This document shows positions 1 to 8,104 of a DNA stretch of 32,337 bases, one piece after another. The notes under the pieces are model-generated. The model was not told the DNA's origin. It saw only the letters and a program-made list of their open reading frames with translations, and searched no databases. The DNA lies in assembly GCF_029991245.1 (NCBI RefSeq), contig NZ_JAIVFO010000040.1, positions 1-32,337 of the forward strand, in the 5' to 3' direction. The stretch's first letter is position 1. Every line of letters begins with the position of its first letter. Made by a program: the position numbers and the translations under genes. This stretch comes from Xanthobacter autotrophicus. GTDB lineage: Bacteria; Pseudomonadota; Alphaproteobacteria; Rhizobiales; Xanthobacteraceae.

Positions 1-80
1 GACATTCCTCCTCCGCCACCGTGGTCACCGTCCGCCGCCGCACCCCGGCGGCTCCTGCCACGCCCACGGAGGCCCGCTCC

Positions 81-362
81 ATGCGACCCGATCTCGCCAC
101 CCTCCCGCCGCGCTACCTGCGCACCAAGGAAGCCGCCGAGTTTCTCAGCCTGTCGGCCCGCACGCTGGAAAAGCACCGCACCTATGGCACCGGCCCCGCC
201 TATCGCAAGCTGGGCGGACGCGTCGTCTATTCCATCGACGACCTGCAGGCATGGACCGAACGCGGCGCGGTCACCTCGACCTCCGATCCGCGTGGCACCG
301 TGCTGCCGGCGAAGCGCCACGCGCTTGCCGCCGGTTCGTTCGCCGGCCGCGCCGCGCGCTGA
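81..362 (+). CDS. AlpA/excisionase-like helix-turn-helix protein
   Basis: A 93-residue protein with a MerR/AlpA-type helix-turn-helix (HTH_17 style) at about residues 12-62. It contains the pattern LRTKEAAEFLSLSARTLEKH, followed by a wing strand (GRVVYSIDDLQAW). Such proteins bind DNA as small regulators or excisionases. The ATG at 81 is chosen because GGAGG lies at 68-72, eight bases upstream; an upstream in-frame GTG would add 20 low-complexity residues. The repA gene starts 11 bases after its stop, so it is probably the first cistron of the repA-parA operon and may regulate it. The C-terminal third is alanine- and arginine-rich and probably disordered. The exact role is inferred from position. 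Confidence 0.8.
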   Translation: MRPDLATLPPRYLRTKEAAEFLSLSARTLEKHRTYGTGPAYRKLGGRVVYSIDDLQAWTERGAVTSTSDPRGTVLPAKRHALAAGSFAGRAAR

Positions 363-373
363 ACGCACCACCC

Positions 374-1483
374 ATGGCGGCGCGGCATCACAGCCTCTCG
401 GAGCGCGGACAGCTGGATCTGTTCCGCGCCCTGCCGGGAGACTTCGCACTACGCGATGCGCAGGATCTCATGGCCTATCCCTTCTTCTCCCTCTCCAAGA
501 CGCCGCGCGTCGCGCCGATCGATTTCCGGACCGGCAGCATCGCCATCCGGGTCGAGGCCGTGCCCGACCACGGCATGGCGACCATCTGGGACGCCGATAT
601 TCTCATCTGGGCCGCCAGCCAGATCGTCGAGGCTCGCGACGCGGGGCTGCGCACCTCGCGCCTGATGGCGGCGACTCCCTATGAGATACTCACGTTCGTC
701 GGGCGCGGTACTTCCTTGCGCGACTATCAGCGCCTCAAGGCAGCGCTCGACCGTCTCCAATCCACGACGGTCTCGACCACCATCCGCCAGCCGGCAGAGG
801 GACGCCGGCAACGCTTCTCCTGGATCAATGAATGGCAGGAGCGCACCGACCGCAACGGCCGGCCCGACGGCGTCGACCTCATCCTGCCGGACTGGTTCTA
901 CCGCGCCGTGCTCGATGACGCGCTCGTGCTCACCATCGACCGGGCCTATTTCGGGCTGACGGGTGGGCTCGAGCGATGGCTATACCGCCTGGTGCGCAAG
1001 CATGGCGGGCGGCAACAGGACGGGTGGCGGTTTGATTTCCGGCACCTGCACCAGAAGTCGGGCAGTCTGTCGCCGTTCAAGCGCTTCGCCTTCGAGCTCA
1101 GGGATCTGATCCGGCGCCAGCCGCTTCCCGGCTACATGCTGTTCGTTGAGGTGGAGGTCAGCGGCCGGCTGCTGCTGGCCTTCGAGCCAGCCGCGCCCTG
1201 TGGACAGCCTGTGGATAGCCTCGTGCTATCGGGAACCCGGACTATCGTGCCATCGGGAACCGGTGCCTCGTGCTATCAGGAACCCAAACAGGCCTTAACT
1301 CCCTGTTCTGCATCAGGAAATCGCTCCCTTAACTTAGAGTCTAACCCAGAATCTAACTTTCAGAGGCGCGCGAGCGCTTTTGCGAGCGCCGCGGATCAGC
1401 ACCGGCAGGGTGCAAAGTGGGTTGGAAAAACGGCGCCTGACAGGCCCTCGCAGACGCCCCCTCGATCGAGGGGGCATCGATGA
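374..1483 (+). CDS. repA: Replication initiator protein A (RPA family)
   Basis: A 369-residue protein that resembles plasmid-type replication initiator protein A, a family also carried by many alphaproteobacterial ICEs. The conserved part spans about residues 1-275 (starting MAARHHSLSERGQLDLF, with LILPDWFYRAVLDD and RWLYRLVRKHGG). The last 90 residues are low-complexity and encode repeated SGTR/SGTG-like units; the DNA there forms an iteron-like array. Start ATG 374 gives the family-like N terminus; the longer frame from 251 would overlap the upstream gene. The stop overlaps the parA start by 4 nt. Inferred role: initiation of autonomous replication of the excised circle, together with ParA. 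Confidence 0.85.
   Translation: MAARHHSLSERGQLDLFRALPGDFALRDAQDLMAYPFFSLSKTPRVAPIDFRTGSIAIRVEAVPDHGMATIWDADILIWAASQIVEARDAGLRTSRLMAATPYEILTFVGRGTSLRDYQRLKAALDRLQSTTVSTTIRQPAEGRRQRFSWINEWQERTDRNGRPDGVDLILPDWFYRAVLDDALVLTIDRAYFGLTGGLERWLYRLVRKHGGRQQDGWRFDFRHLHQKSGSLSPFKRFAFELRDLIRRQPLPGYMLFVEVEVSGRLLLAFEPAAPCGQPVDSLVLSGTRTIVPSGTGASCYQEPKQALTPCSASGNRSLNLESNPESNFQRRASAFASAADQHRQGAKWVGKTAPDRPSQTPPRSRGHR
1199..1362 (+). other. Putative replication origin within the 3' end of repA
   Basis: In order: TGTGGACAG at 1199-1207 and TGTGGATAG at 1210-1218 (7 of 9 and 8 of 9 matches to the DnaA box TGTGGATAA, 11 bp apart); three iteron-like repeats at 1221-1285; then an AT-rich stretch at about 1317-1362. 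The AT-rich stretch contains the direct repeats AGAGTCTAAC (1336-1345) and AGAATCTAAC (1348-1357), 12 bp apart. DnaA boxes, iterons and an AT-rich unwinding element in one run is the known layout of iteron origins. All of it lies inside the repA reading frame. The function is inferred. Confidence 0.6.
1221..1285 (+). repeat. Three iteron-like direct repeats
   Basis: Consensus TCGTGCYATCRGGAACC occurs at 1221-1237, 1245-1261 and 1268-1284. Start-to-start spacing is 24 and 23 bp, about two helical turns, as in iterons bound on one DNA face. The copies differ from one another at two positions at most. A degenerate fourth copy may sit near 1306-1321 (TCTGCATCAGGAAAT). Confidence 0.7.
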
Positions 1484-2133
1484 TCATCGCGTTCCTCAAC
1501 CAGAAAGGCGGGGTCGGCAAGACCACCCTAGCGCTGCATCTCGCCGGGCAATGGGCCCGGCAGGGACAGCGGATCACACTGATCGACGCCGACCCTCAGG
1601 GCTCCAGCCTCGACTGGTCGCAGCAACGCAGCCGCGAGGGCCTGCCACGGCTGTTCGGTGTCGTCGGGCTCGCCCGCGATACGCTGCACCGGGAGGCCCC
1701 CGAGCTCGCGCGTGACGCGGATCACATCGTCATCGATGGACCCCCCCGCGTCGCCGGGCTGATGCGCTCGGCCTTGCTTGCTGCCGATCTGGTGCTGATC
1801 CCGGTTCAGCCCTCGCCCTTTGATGGATGGGCCTCGGCCGAGATGCTGGCGCTGATCCGCGAGGCGCGGTTCTACCGCCCGGAAATGTTGGTCCGGTTCA
1901 TCCTGAACCGCTGCGGCGCCCGCACCGTTCTCGCGCGCGAGACAGCGCAGACGCTGGCCGACCACGATCCGCCAGTGCTCGCCAGCACCATCGGTCAGCG
2001 CATCGCCTTTGCGGCGGCCGCGCAATCCGGACGTCTCGTCTTCGAGCGAGACGATGCCGGGCCGGCCAAGCGCGAGATCGCCGCGCTGAGCGCCGAGATC
2101 AATGGTCTCGACCTCGGGAGGTCGTCGGGATGA
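1480..2133 (+). CDS. parA: ParA-family partition ATPase
   Basis: A 217-residue deviant-Walker P-loop ATPase. The Walker A KGGVGKTT lies at residues 9-16 with the ParA signature lysine, followed by LIDADPQGSSLDW (A' box) at about residues 36-48 and VIDGPP (Walker B) near residues 84-89. Family role: ATP-dependent segregation of plasmids or excised ICEs, working with a small DNA-binding partner. It overlaps repA by 4 nt (ATGA at 1480-1483) and the next gene by 4 nt, so translation is probably coupled. It is the short form (about 210 residues) that lacks an N-terminal helix-turn-helix, so the neighbouring ribbon-helix-helix protein is the likely DNA-binding partner. Confidence 0.92.
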   Translation: MIIAFLNQKGGVGKTTLALHLAGQWARQGQRITLIDADPQGSSLDWSQQRSREGLPRLFGVVGLARDTLHREAPELARDADHIVIDGPPRVAGLMRSALLAADLVLIPVQPSPFDGWASAEMLALIREARFYRPEMLVRFILNRCGARTVLARETAQTLADHDPPVLASTIGQRIAFAAAAQSGRLVFERDDAGPAKREIAALSAEINGLDLGRSSG

Positions 2134-2375
2134 GCGAACGCCCGATCCACCGCGACTTCGCCTCCCGACCTGCCGATCCCGAGCACTGGATCAAGGCGGC
2201 AGATGGCTCGTCCGAACGCCGTCCCGGCGCCGCGTTCACCGCGCGGCTTACCATCGATGTGACGCCCGACCTGCGCGGGCGGATCAAGGTCGCCGCCTTC
2301 CGGCGCGGCGTCACCGTCGCCGAGATGCTGCGCGACCTCCTCGCGCGCGAATTCCCTCCCCAATCTGGAGACTAG
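2130..2375 (+). CDS. Small ribbon-helix-helix-like protein, probable ParA partner
   Basis: An 81-residue protein. Its C-terminal half (FTARLTIDVTPDLRGRIKVA, then a helical segment with GVTVAEMLRDLLAREF) has the strand-helix-helix pattern of Arc/CopG-like proteins. GGAGGT at 2117-2122 precedes ATG 2130. The start overlaps the parA stop by 4 nt. Position directly after parA suggests the centromere-binding or ATPase-stimulating component of a short-ParA system. That role is inferred; the family call rests on pattern only. Confidence 0.75.
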   Translation: MSERPIHRDFASRPADPEHWIKAADGSSERRPGAAFTARLTIDVTPDLRGRIKVAAFRRGVTVAEMLRDLLAREFPPQSGD

Positions 2376-2377
2376 CC

Positions 2378-2899
2378 ATGAGCGCGGCGTTTGCGCCCCG
2401 TGCGGCAAGCACGGCATTCGCACCTGTTCCCCCGTCCGATGCCATGACCCATGTCGAGCTGACCCATATCGAGAAGCGCATCGAGAACTGGATCCGCTTC
2501 GGCCATCACGCGCATGAGCAGCTATTGGATCGCCGCCGGCGCATCCTGTCTTTCCCTCCCGGCTGCATCTTCGCGTTTGTCCGATGGGCGTCGAACGACT
2601 TCGGCACCGTGGCCTCCCGCCTCGACATCGTGCGCTGCGTGGCGCCAGGCGAGAGCTACCAGACGCTGCCCTTCGTGCGGCCCGGTGGCGAGATCCTGCT
2701 GCGGGTGGATGGCTGGCCGAAGGTCGAGAAAATCCTGCAGCACATCGACGCCATTGAGGCGATCGGCATCGATCCGGCCACTGTCGCCCCCGATCATTGG
2801 GGCCATGTCGCGCACCGCACCAGCGTCGGCTTCGAGCCGCGCGCCTACACGATTGAGCGCCATCAGGCGTGGCTGAAGCGGCGGGAGTGCGGACAATGA
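2378..2899 (+). CDS. DUF2840 domain protein
   Basis: A 173-residue protein matching the DUF2840 family commonly found between parA and traF in alphaproteobacterial ICEs. Recognisable stretches are VELTHIEKRIENWIRFG, ILSFPPGCIFAFVRWASND and PGGEILLRVDGWPKVEKIL; the rest is charged and soluble, with no membrane segment. ATG 2378 is preceded by GGAG (2367-2370) seven bases upstream. An in-frame ATG at 2444 would begin exactly at the conserved part, so the first 22 residues may not be translated. The stop overlaps the traF start by 4 nt. The function of the family is unknown; the context ties it to conjugation or maintenance. Confidence 0.85.
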   Translation: MSAAFAPRAASTAFAPVPPSDAMTHVELTHIEKRIENWIRFGHHAHEQLLDRRRRILSFPPGCIFAFVRWASNDFGTVASRLDIVRCVAPGESYQTLPFVRPGGEILLRVDGWPKVEKILQHIDAIEAIGIDPATVAPDHWGHVAHRTSVGFEPRAYTIERHQAWLKRRECGQ

Positions 2900-3441
2900 G
2901 CCGCGCCGCCTATGTGCTGATAACGACCGTCGCCAGCGTCGGTGTGGCCGTCGCCGCCACGCTGCCGACGCCGCTCAAGCTGATCTGGAATGTCTCGGCG
3001 AGCGTTCCTGTCGGGATCTACTCGGTCGAGCCAGCGGATCATCTCGAGATCACCGATTTGGTGGCGGTGATGCCGCCGCCGCCGCTCGCCGCGTTCCTCA
3101 TCGCACGTGGCTATATCGGCGAAGGCACACCGCTGCTGAAGCGTGTGATGGGGCTCCCGGGGCAGGATGTCTGCCGTCTCGGTGAGGCGATTACGGTCGA
3201 TGGCGTGCCGCTGGGCGAAGCGCTGCCGCGCGATCGCTTGGGCCGGGATCTGCCGGTCTGGCAGGGCTGCCGGCGTATCGCTGCCGGTCATCTGTTCCTG
3301 ATGAACCCGGACGTCGGCGACAGTCTCGACGGACGGTATTTCGGACCGATTTCCGGCGGCACCGTCATCGGGCGGGCAATGCCGCTGTTCACGGATGAAG
3401 CCGGCGACGGCGACTTCATCTGGCGCGCGGCTGTACGCTGA
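2896..3441 (+). CDS. traF: TraF, S26-family conjugal transfer peptidase
   Basis: A 181-residue membrane peptidase. It has an N-terminal hydrophobic segment (residues 5-22), the serine motif NVSASVPVGIY with S36 as the likely nucleophile, and the lysine motif LLKRVMGLPGQ with K82 as the likely general base. In RP4, TraF is the peptidase that matures and cyclises the TrbC pilin; a trbC gene is present at 18842. ATG 2896 overlaps the DUF2840 stop and gives a family-like N terminus. The gene is intact, with both catalytic motifs in their usual order. Confidence 0.93.
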   Translation: MSRAAYVLITTVASVGVAVAATLPTPLKLIWNVSASVPVGIYSVEPADHLEITDLVAVMPPPPLAAFLIARGYIGEGTPLLKRVMGLPGQDVCRLGEAITVDGVPLGEALPRDRLGRDLPVWQGCRRIAAGHLFLMNPDVGDSLDGRYFGPISGGTVIGRAMPLFTDEAGDGDFIWRAAVR

Positions 3442-3442
3442 C

Positions 3443-4105
3443 ATGCATCGCGCTGCGCTCTTCCTCGCATCCGGACTGCTGATCGGCGGTGCGTCGCCTG
3501 GCTCTGCCAGCGCGCAACCTATGGCACCAACTGCAGCGTATTCGGTAACGTCCTACGCTGCCTTTATCGACGAGGCTGCGCAGCGCTTCGAGCTTCCGGC
3601 CCGCTGGATCCGTGCGGTCCTGCGGGCCGAAAGCGGAGGCGATCCGCGCGCTGTCTCTCCCGCCGGTGCCATGGGGCTGATGCAGATCGTGCCCGTGACC
3701 TGGGATGAGCTTCGCATCCATCACGGTCTCGGCGCCGATCCGCTCGACCCGCGCGACAACATCCTCGCCGGCGCCGCTTATCTGCGCCAGCTCCATGACC
3801 GCTATGGCAGCATCCGCGCCATGCTCGCGGCCTACAATGCCGGGCCGGCGCGCTATGAGGCGTCGCTTGCCGGCAAGCCGCTGCCGCCAGAGACGCGCAC
3901 TTACATCGCGGCTCTCGCGCCGATCATCGACAAGGAGTCTGCAGCCGGCGCCACCGGACCGGTGCAGCCAATGGCGCAAAGCTGGCGCCACGCGCCGCTG
4001 TTCGCCACGCCGCCCGCGCGCAGCAATCCAGTCGATTCCGGGTTCCTCGCGCCGCGATCGGACGCGCTGTTCGTTGCACCTTTGCCATCGCGGAGGGCGC
4101 CATGA
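3443..4105 (+). CDS. Lytic transglycosylase
   Basis: A 220-residue exported muramidase-like enzyme. A signal peptide (residues 1-24, probable cleavage after ASA) is followed by an SLT domain at about residues 37-150. Visible motifs are VLRAESGGDPRAVSPAGAMGLMQI, with the catalytic glutamate in RAESGGDP, and the AAYNAGP motif. It would open peptidoglycan for assembly of the Trb channel, the VirB1-type role. ATG 3443 follows the traF stop after a single base; no good ribosome binding site is visible, so translational coupling is likely. The C-terminal 70 residues are not conserved. The intergenic oriT candidate follows. Confidence 0.9.
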   Translation: MHRAALFLASGLLIGGASPGSASAQPMAPTAAYSVTSYAAFIDEAAQRFELPARWIRAVLRAESGGDPRAVSPAGAMGLMQIVPVTWDELRIHHGLGADPLDPRDNILAGAAYLRQLHDRYGSIRAMLAAYNAGPARYEASLAGKPLPPETRTYIAALAPIIDKESAAGATGPVQPMAQSWRHAPLFATPPARSNPVDSGFLAPRSDALFVAPLPSRRAP

Positions 4106-4164
4106 GCAGGCGGGGCCGCTTTCGCATGCTGTCGGGCTCTGGCGTTCCGTGGCGAGCAAGACGG

Positions 4165-4247
4165 CGCAGGACAGGAACCACGACCGCACGAGGGCAGGAT
4201 AAAAGAGCGCACATTGCGCGACGGTCGGGATGTTGGTTCTGCCTGCG
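4165..4247. other. oriT: Candidate origin of transfer (oriT), IncP-like
   Basis: The 244-bp gap before the relaxase gene contains GGGCAGGATA at 4192-4201. Its complement, TATCCTGCCC, is the RP4/IncP nic core. The predicted nick is on the minus strand between 4195 and 4194. The site sits between the arms of an imperfect inverted repeat. Positions 4165-4190 read CGCAGGACAGGAACCA and then CGACCGCACG. The complement of 4216-4247 reads CGCAGGCAGAACCA, then a 4-base insert, then CCCGACCGTCGCGC. A second hairpin (7-bp stem, one G-T pair) lies at 4257-4278. With this polarity repA and parA would enter the recipient first and relaxase, traG and trb last. Confidence 0.72.
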
Positions 4248-4349
4248 TTTGCCCGGGGCTTCGGCACCTTGCGGAGCCAAGCCACACATTTCACGCGCCA
4301 CGCAAATGGCTGAAAATCAAAAAATTTCTACACATTGCGAGGCTTCGCC

Positions 4350-6089
4350 ATGAGCGATGAACGCGAGTTCCGCGTCCGTCCCGGCCGCATCCGCTCGACC
4401 CGCGCCCAGCAGGCCCGCCCCTTCGTCGCCCAGGCGCTCGCTGCGGCCCGGAAGGCCGGCGGTGGGGTCTCTCGCTCCGGCAAGATCGCCGCCGGCAACC
4501 GCTCGCGTTTCGGAAGCGGACAGGTCGCCAGCCTTCAGGCCAGCCGCCGGATCACGCCGCTCTCGCGCGGCGCCGTGGTGAAGGCCCGCGTCGTCCGACA
4601 CACGGCCCGCGCGGGCTCCCTCAGTCAGCACCTCACCTATCTTCGCCGCGAGGGCGTCACTCGCGACGGGGAGAAGGCGCGGATGTTCGGTCCCGAGAGC
4701 GACAGCGTGGATGTCGACGCCTTCACCGAGCGCTGCCGCGATGACCGTCACCATTTCCGCTTCATCGTCTCGCCTGACGACGCGTTGGAGATGGAGGACC
4801 TGCGGGTCTTCACCCGTGACCTCACCCGGCAGATGGAGAAGGACCACGGCACCGGGCTCGACTGGGTCGCCGTCGATCACTGGAACACCGAGCATCCCCA
4901 TGTGCATCTGATCGTCCGGGGTCGCCGCGACGATGGCCAGGACCTCGTGATCTCCCGCGACTACATCAGCGAGGGCATGCGCGATCGCGCCCGCGACCTG
5001 ATCACCCAGGAACTCGGCCCGCGCACCGAGCTCGATATCCGCCGGAGTTTGGAACGCCAGATCGAGGCTGAACGCTGGACCATCCTCGACCGCCAGCTTG
5101 TCCGCGAGACCCGAGAGAGCGGCATCATCGACATGGCGCCGGTTCTCGGCCGGCAGCCGGACTACCACCATGCGTTGAAGATCGGGCGTCTGAGAAGGCT
5201 CGAAGCGCTCGGCCTCGCCACTGAGATCGGCAACGCGCAGTGGGTGATTGAGCCGGAAGCGGAAGCCACTCTGCGCGGGCTGGGGGAGCGCGGCGACATT
5301 ATCAAGCGCATGCACCGCGCCCTGACCGAACGCGGTATTGAGCGCGGCACGGCCAGCTACGTCCTTGCCGCCGAGAGCCTCGACGTGCCGGTGATCGGCC
5401 GGCTGGTCGCGCGCGGCCTCGATGATGAGCTCCACGGCTCTGCCTATGCCATCGTCGATGGCGTGGACGGGCGCTCCCATCACATCCGGCTGCCAGATCT
5501 CGATGCCGCCGGTGACGGCGCGGCCGGCTCCATCGTCGAACTTAGGACGTTCGACGATGCCCACGGCAAGCGGCGTGTCGCGCTCGCCGTGCGCTCCGAT
5601 CTGGATATCGCCCATCAGGTGACCGCTACCGGCGCCACCTGGCTCGACCGGCAGGCCATTGCGCGTGACCCCGTTGCTCTTTCGGACGGCGGCTTCGGCG
5701 CGGAGGTGAGCCAGGCACTCGACCGACGCGCCGAGCATCTCGTCCGCGAGGGTCTCGCCGAGCGGCAGGGACGGCGCGTCGTCTTCGCCCGCAACCTCAT
5801 CGACACGCTCCGCCGCCGGGAACTGGACGCCGTAGGCGAAAAGCTCGCCGCCGAGACCGGCTTGGCGTTCAACAAGGCCAGCACCGGCGAGTATGTCGCC
5901 GGCACCTATTGCCAGCGCTTGGTGCTCGCGTCCGGTCGCTTCGCCATGGTCGATGACGGGCTCGGCTTCCAGCTCGTGGCCTGGTCGCCCTCTCTGGAGC
6001 GCGAGCTCGGCAAGCATGTCTCCGGCGTCGCCCGTGACGATGGTGGCGTCGACTGGAGCTTCGGTCGCAAGCGCGGCCTCGGCCTCTGA
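4350..6089 (+). CDS. Conjugative relaxase, VirD2-like with DUF3363
   Basis: A 579-residue relaxase of the MOBP type. The three-histidine motif HWNTEHPHVHL lies at residues 177-187. The region around HLTYLRREGV (residues 94-103) carries Y97, a candidate nucleophile. The C-terminal half matches the DUF3363 region of ICE relaxases. The enzyme should nick oriT, stay bound to the 5' end and be delivered through TraG and the Trb channel. ATG 4350 is chosen with GCGAGG just upstream; a TTG at 4335 is possible. The 244-bp upstream gap with the oriT candidate also separates it from the repA-traF operon, so it may have its own promoter. traG follows after 18 bases. Confidence 0.9.
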   Translation: MSDEREFRVRPGRIRSTRAQQARPFVAQALAAARKAGGGVSRSGKIAAGNRSRFGSGQVASLQASRRITPLSRGAVVKARVVRHTARAGSLSQHLTYLRREGVTRDGEKARMFGPESDSVDVDAFTERCRDDRHHFRFIVSPDDALEMEDLRVFTRDLTRQMEKDHGTGLDWVAVDHWNTEHPHVHLIVRGRRDDGQDLVISRDYISEGMRDRARDLITQELGPRTELDIRRSLERQIEAERWTILDRQLVRETRESGIIDMAPVLGRQPDYHHALKIGRLRRLEALGLATEIGNAQWVIEPEAEATLRGLGERGDIIKRMHRALTERGIERGTASYVLAAESLDVPVIGRLVARGLDDELHGSAYAIVDGVDGRSHHIRLPDLDAAGDGAAGSIVELRTFDDAHGKRRVALAVRSDLDIAHQVTATGATWLDRQAIARDPVALSDGGFGAEVSQALDRRAEHLVREGLAERQGRRVVFARNLIDTLRRRELDAVGEKLAAETGLAFNKASTGEYVAGTYCQRLVLASGRFAMVDDGLGFQLVAWSPSLERELGKHVSGVARDDGGVDWSFGRKRGLGL

Positions 6090-6107
6090 CCCGAGAAAAG
6101 GACCACC

Positions 6108-8099
6108 ATGTCGGCGACGAAAATCCTCTGGGGGCAGATCTTCACCGTCCTGCTCATCGTGCTGGCGGCTATCTCGGGCGCCACACAATATGTGGCCTGG
6201 AGCCTCGGCTATCAGGCGCAGCTCGGCGCGCCGTGGTTCGCGCTTCTCGGGCTGCCGATCTACTACCCGCCGGCCTTCTTCTGGTGGTGGTATTTTTTCG
6301 ATGCCTATGCGCCGGAGGTGTTTTTCCGGGGGGCGCTGATCGCCGCCTCCGGCGGCTTCCTCTCCATCGCGGTCGCCATAGCCCTGTCGGTCTCGCGGGC
6401 GCGGGAGGCCTCCAGAGTCGAGACCTATGGTTCAGCGCGCTGGGCCGAAAGGGAGGAAGTCCGGTCTGCCGGGCTCCTCGGCACGGATGGCGTCGTGCTC
6501 GGCCGGTATGAACGGGACTATCTGCGTCATGATGGGCCCGAGCATGTGCTGTGCTTCGCGCCAACCAGGTCCGGCAAGGGCGTCGGCTTGGTCGTGCCCT
6601 CGCTGCTGACCTGGCCGGGATCGGCCATCGTCCACGATATCAAGGGCGAGAACTGGCAACTCACCGCCGGCTTCCGGGCCCGACATGGCCGCGTGCTGCT
6701 GTTCGACCCGACCAACGCCAAGTCCGCCGCCTACAACCCTCTGCTTGAGGTGCGCCACGGCGAATGGGAAGTGCGTGACGTCCAGAATATCGCCGACATC
6801 CTGGTAGATCCCGAAGGCTCCCTGGAAAAGCGAAACCACTGGGAGAAGACCAGCCACGCGCTGCTGGTCGGCGCCATCCTCCACGTGCTCTATGCCGAGA
6901 CGGACAAGACGCTCGCCGGCGTCGCGGCCTTCCTCTCCGATCCGAAGCGGCCGATCGAGACGACGCTCGACGCCATGATGAAGACCGGGCATCTCGGCGA
7001 GGCTGGCCCGCATCCCGTCATCGCCAGCGCCGCCCGTGAGTTGCTGAACAAATCCGACAATGAGCGCTCGGGCGTGCTCTCCACCGCCATGTCCTTCCTC
7101 GGCCTGTACCGCGATCCGGTGATCGCCGAGGTGACGCGGCGCTGCGACTGGCGCATCGCCGATATCGTCGGCGGCAAGCAACCGTCGACGCTCTACCTCG
7201 TGGTGCCGCCCTCCGACATCAACCGCACCAAGCCGCTGATCCGCCTGCTCCTCAACCAGATCGGTCGGCGCCTCACGGAAGACCTGCAGGCGAAGGGTGG
7301 GCGCCATCGTCTGCTGCTCATGCTCGACGAGTTCCCCGCGCTCGGCCGGCTCGACTTCTTTGAATCGGCGCTCGCCTTCATGGCCGGCTATGGCCTGAAA
7401 GCCTTCCTCATCGCCCAGTCTCTGAACCAGATCGAGAAGGCCTATGGGCCGAACAACTCGATCCTCGACAATTGCCATGTCCGCGTGAGCTTCGCCACGA
7501 ACGACGAGCGCACCGCCAAGCGCGTCTCCGATGCGCTCGGCACCGCCACCGAGATGAAGGCGATGAAGAACTATGCCGGCCACCGTCTCTCGCCTTGGCT
7601 CGGTCATCTCATGGTGTCGCGATCGGAAACTGCCCGTCCGCTGCTCACCCCTGGCGAGGTCATGCAACTGCTGCCCACGGACGAGATCGTCATGGTCGCC
7701 GGCACCCCGCCGATCCGGGCGAAGAAGGCCCGCTACTATGAGGATACACGCTTCCGGGACCGGGTCCTGCCGCCGCCAACGCCCTCTCGTGGTTCGACCG
7801 TCCGGCACGATGATTGGACCACGCTGCCGTTGCCAAGGCCACAGGAGGCAACGGGCGGGAGCCTCGCCGTCGACGGTCGCGACGATGACCCGACCGGCTC
7901 CGAGCACCGGCATCAGCCCGAGCTCAGCCGCGTGAAACCGCTCGAGAAAAGCCAACCCATCGAGAATGAGTTCGAGTTCGACACGGATCGCGACGACGAG
8001 ATGGAGGACGTCGCCACCCGGAACCGGCGCATGACTGGCCTGATGCAAGGCGTGGCTCGACAGGTCAGCCTCGATCCCAATGACGGCATGGAGCTCTGA
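6108..8099 (+). CDS. traG: TraG/VirD4 type IV coupling protein
   Basis: A 663-residue inner-membrane ATPase that couples the relaxosome to the mating channel. Membrane segments lie at about residues 10-32 and 75-95. The Walker A APTRSGKGVG is at residues 151-160 and the Walker B LLLMLDEFPALG is near residue 405. The AQSLNQIEKAYG segment follows, as is typical of TraG/VirD4. The last 110 residues are acidic and variable. A purine-rich AAAAGGA sequence lies just upstream of ATG 6108. It is full-length and uninterrupted. The next gene starts 5 bases after its stop. Confidence 0.95.
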   Translation: MSATKILWGQIFTVLLIVLAAISGATQYVAWSLGYQAQLGAPWFALLGLPIYYPPAFFWWWYFFDAYAPEVFFRGALIAASGGFLSIAVAIALSVSRAREASRVETYGSARWAEREEVRSAGLLGTDGVVLGRYERDYLRHDGPEHVLCFAPTRSGKGVGLVVPSLLTWPGSAIVHDIKGENWQLTAGFRARHGRVLLFDPTNAKSAAYNPLLEVRHGEWEVRDVQNIADILVDPEGSLEKRNHWEKTSHALLVGAILHVLYAETDKTLAGVAAFLSDPKRPIETTLDAMMKTGHLGEAGPHPVIASAARELLNKSDNERSGVLSTAMSFLGLYRDPVIAEVTRRCDWRIADIVGGKQPSTLYLVVPPSDINRTKPLIRLLLNQIGRRLTEDLQAKGGRHRLLLMLDEFPALGRLDFFESALAFMAGYGLKAFLIAQSLNQIEKAYGPNNSILDNCHVRVSFATNDERTAKRVSDALGTATEMKAMKNYAGHRLSPWLGHLMVSRSETARPLLTPGEVMQLLPTDEIVMVAGTPPIRAKKARYYEDTRFRDRVLPPPTPSRGSTVRHDDWTTLPLPRPQEATGGSLAVDGRDDDPTGSEHRHQPELSRVKPLEKSQPIENEFEFDTDRDDEMEDVATRNRRMTGLMQGVARQVSLDPNDGMEL

Positions 8100-8104
8100 T
8101 CGCC

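Noticed and set aside
4102-4353. Open frame of 83 codons between the transglycosylase and the relaxase
   Set aside because: It lies over the oriT candidate, overlaps the relaxase start, has an arginine-rich composition and no known pattern. Its ATGA overlap with the upstream stop is the only support.
4317-6188. Long minus-strand frame of 623 codons opposite the relaxase
   Set aside because: Shadow of the relaxase in GC-rich DNA. The same holds for 6432-8048 opposite traG, 29261-30853 opposite ettA and 13008-14399 opposite hsdR.
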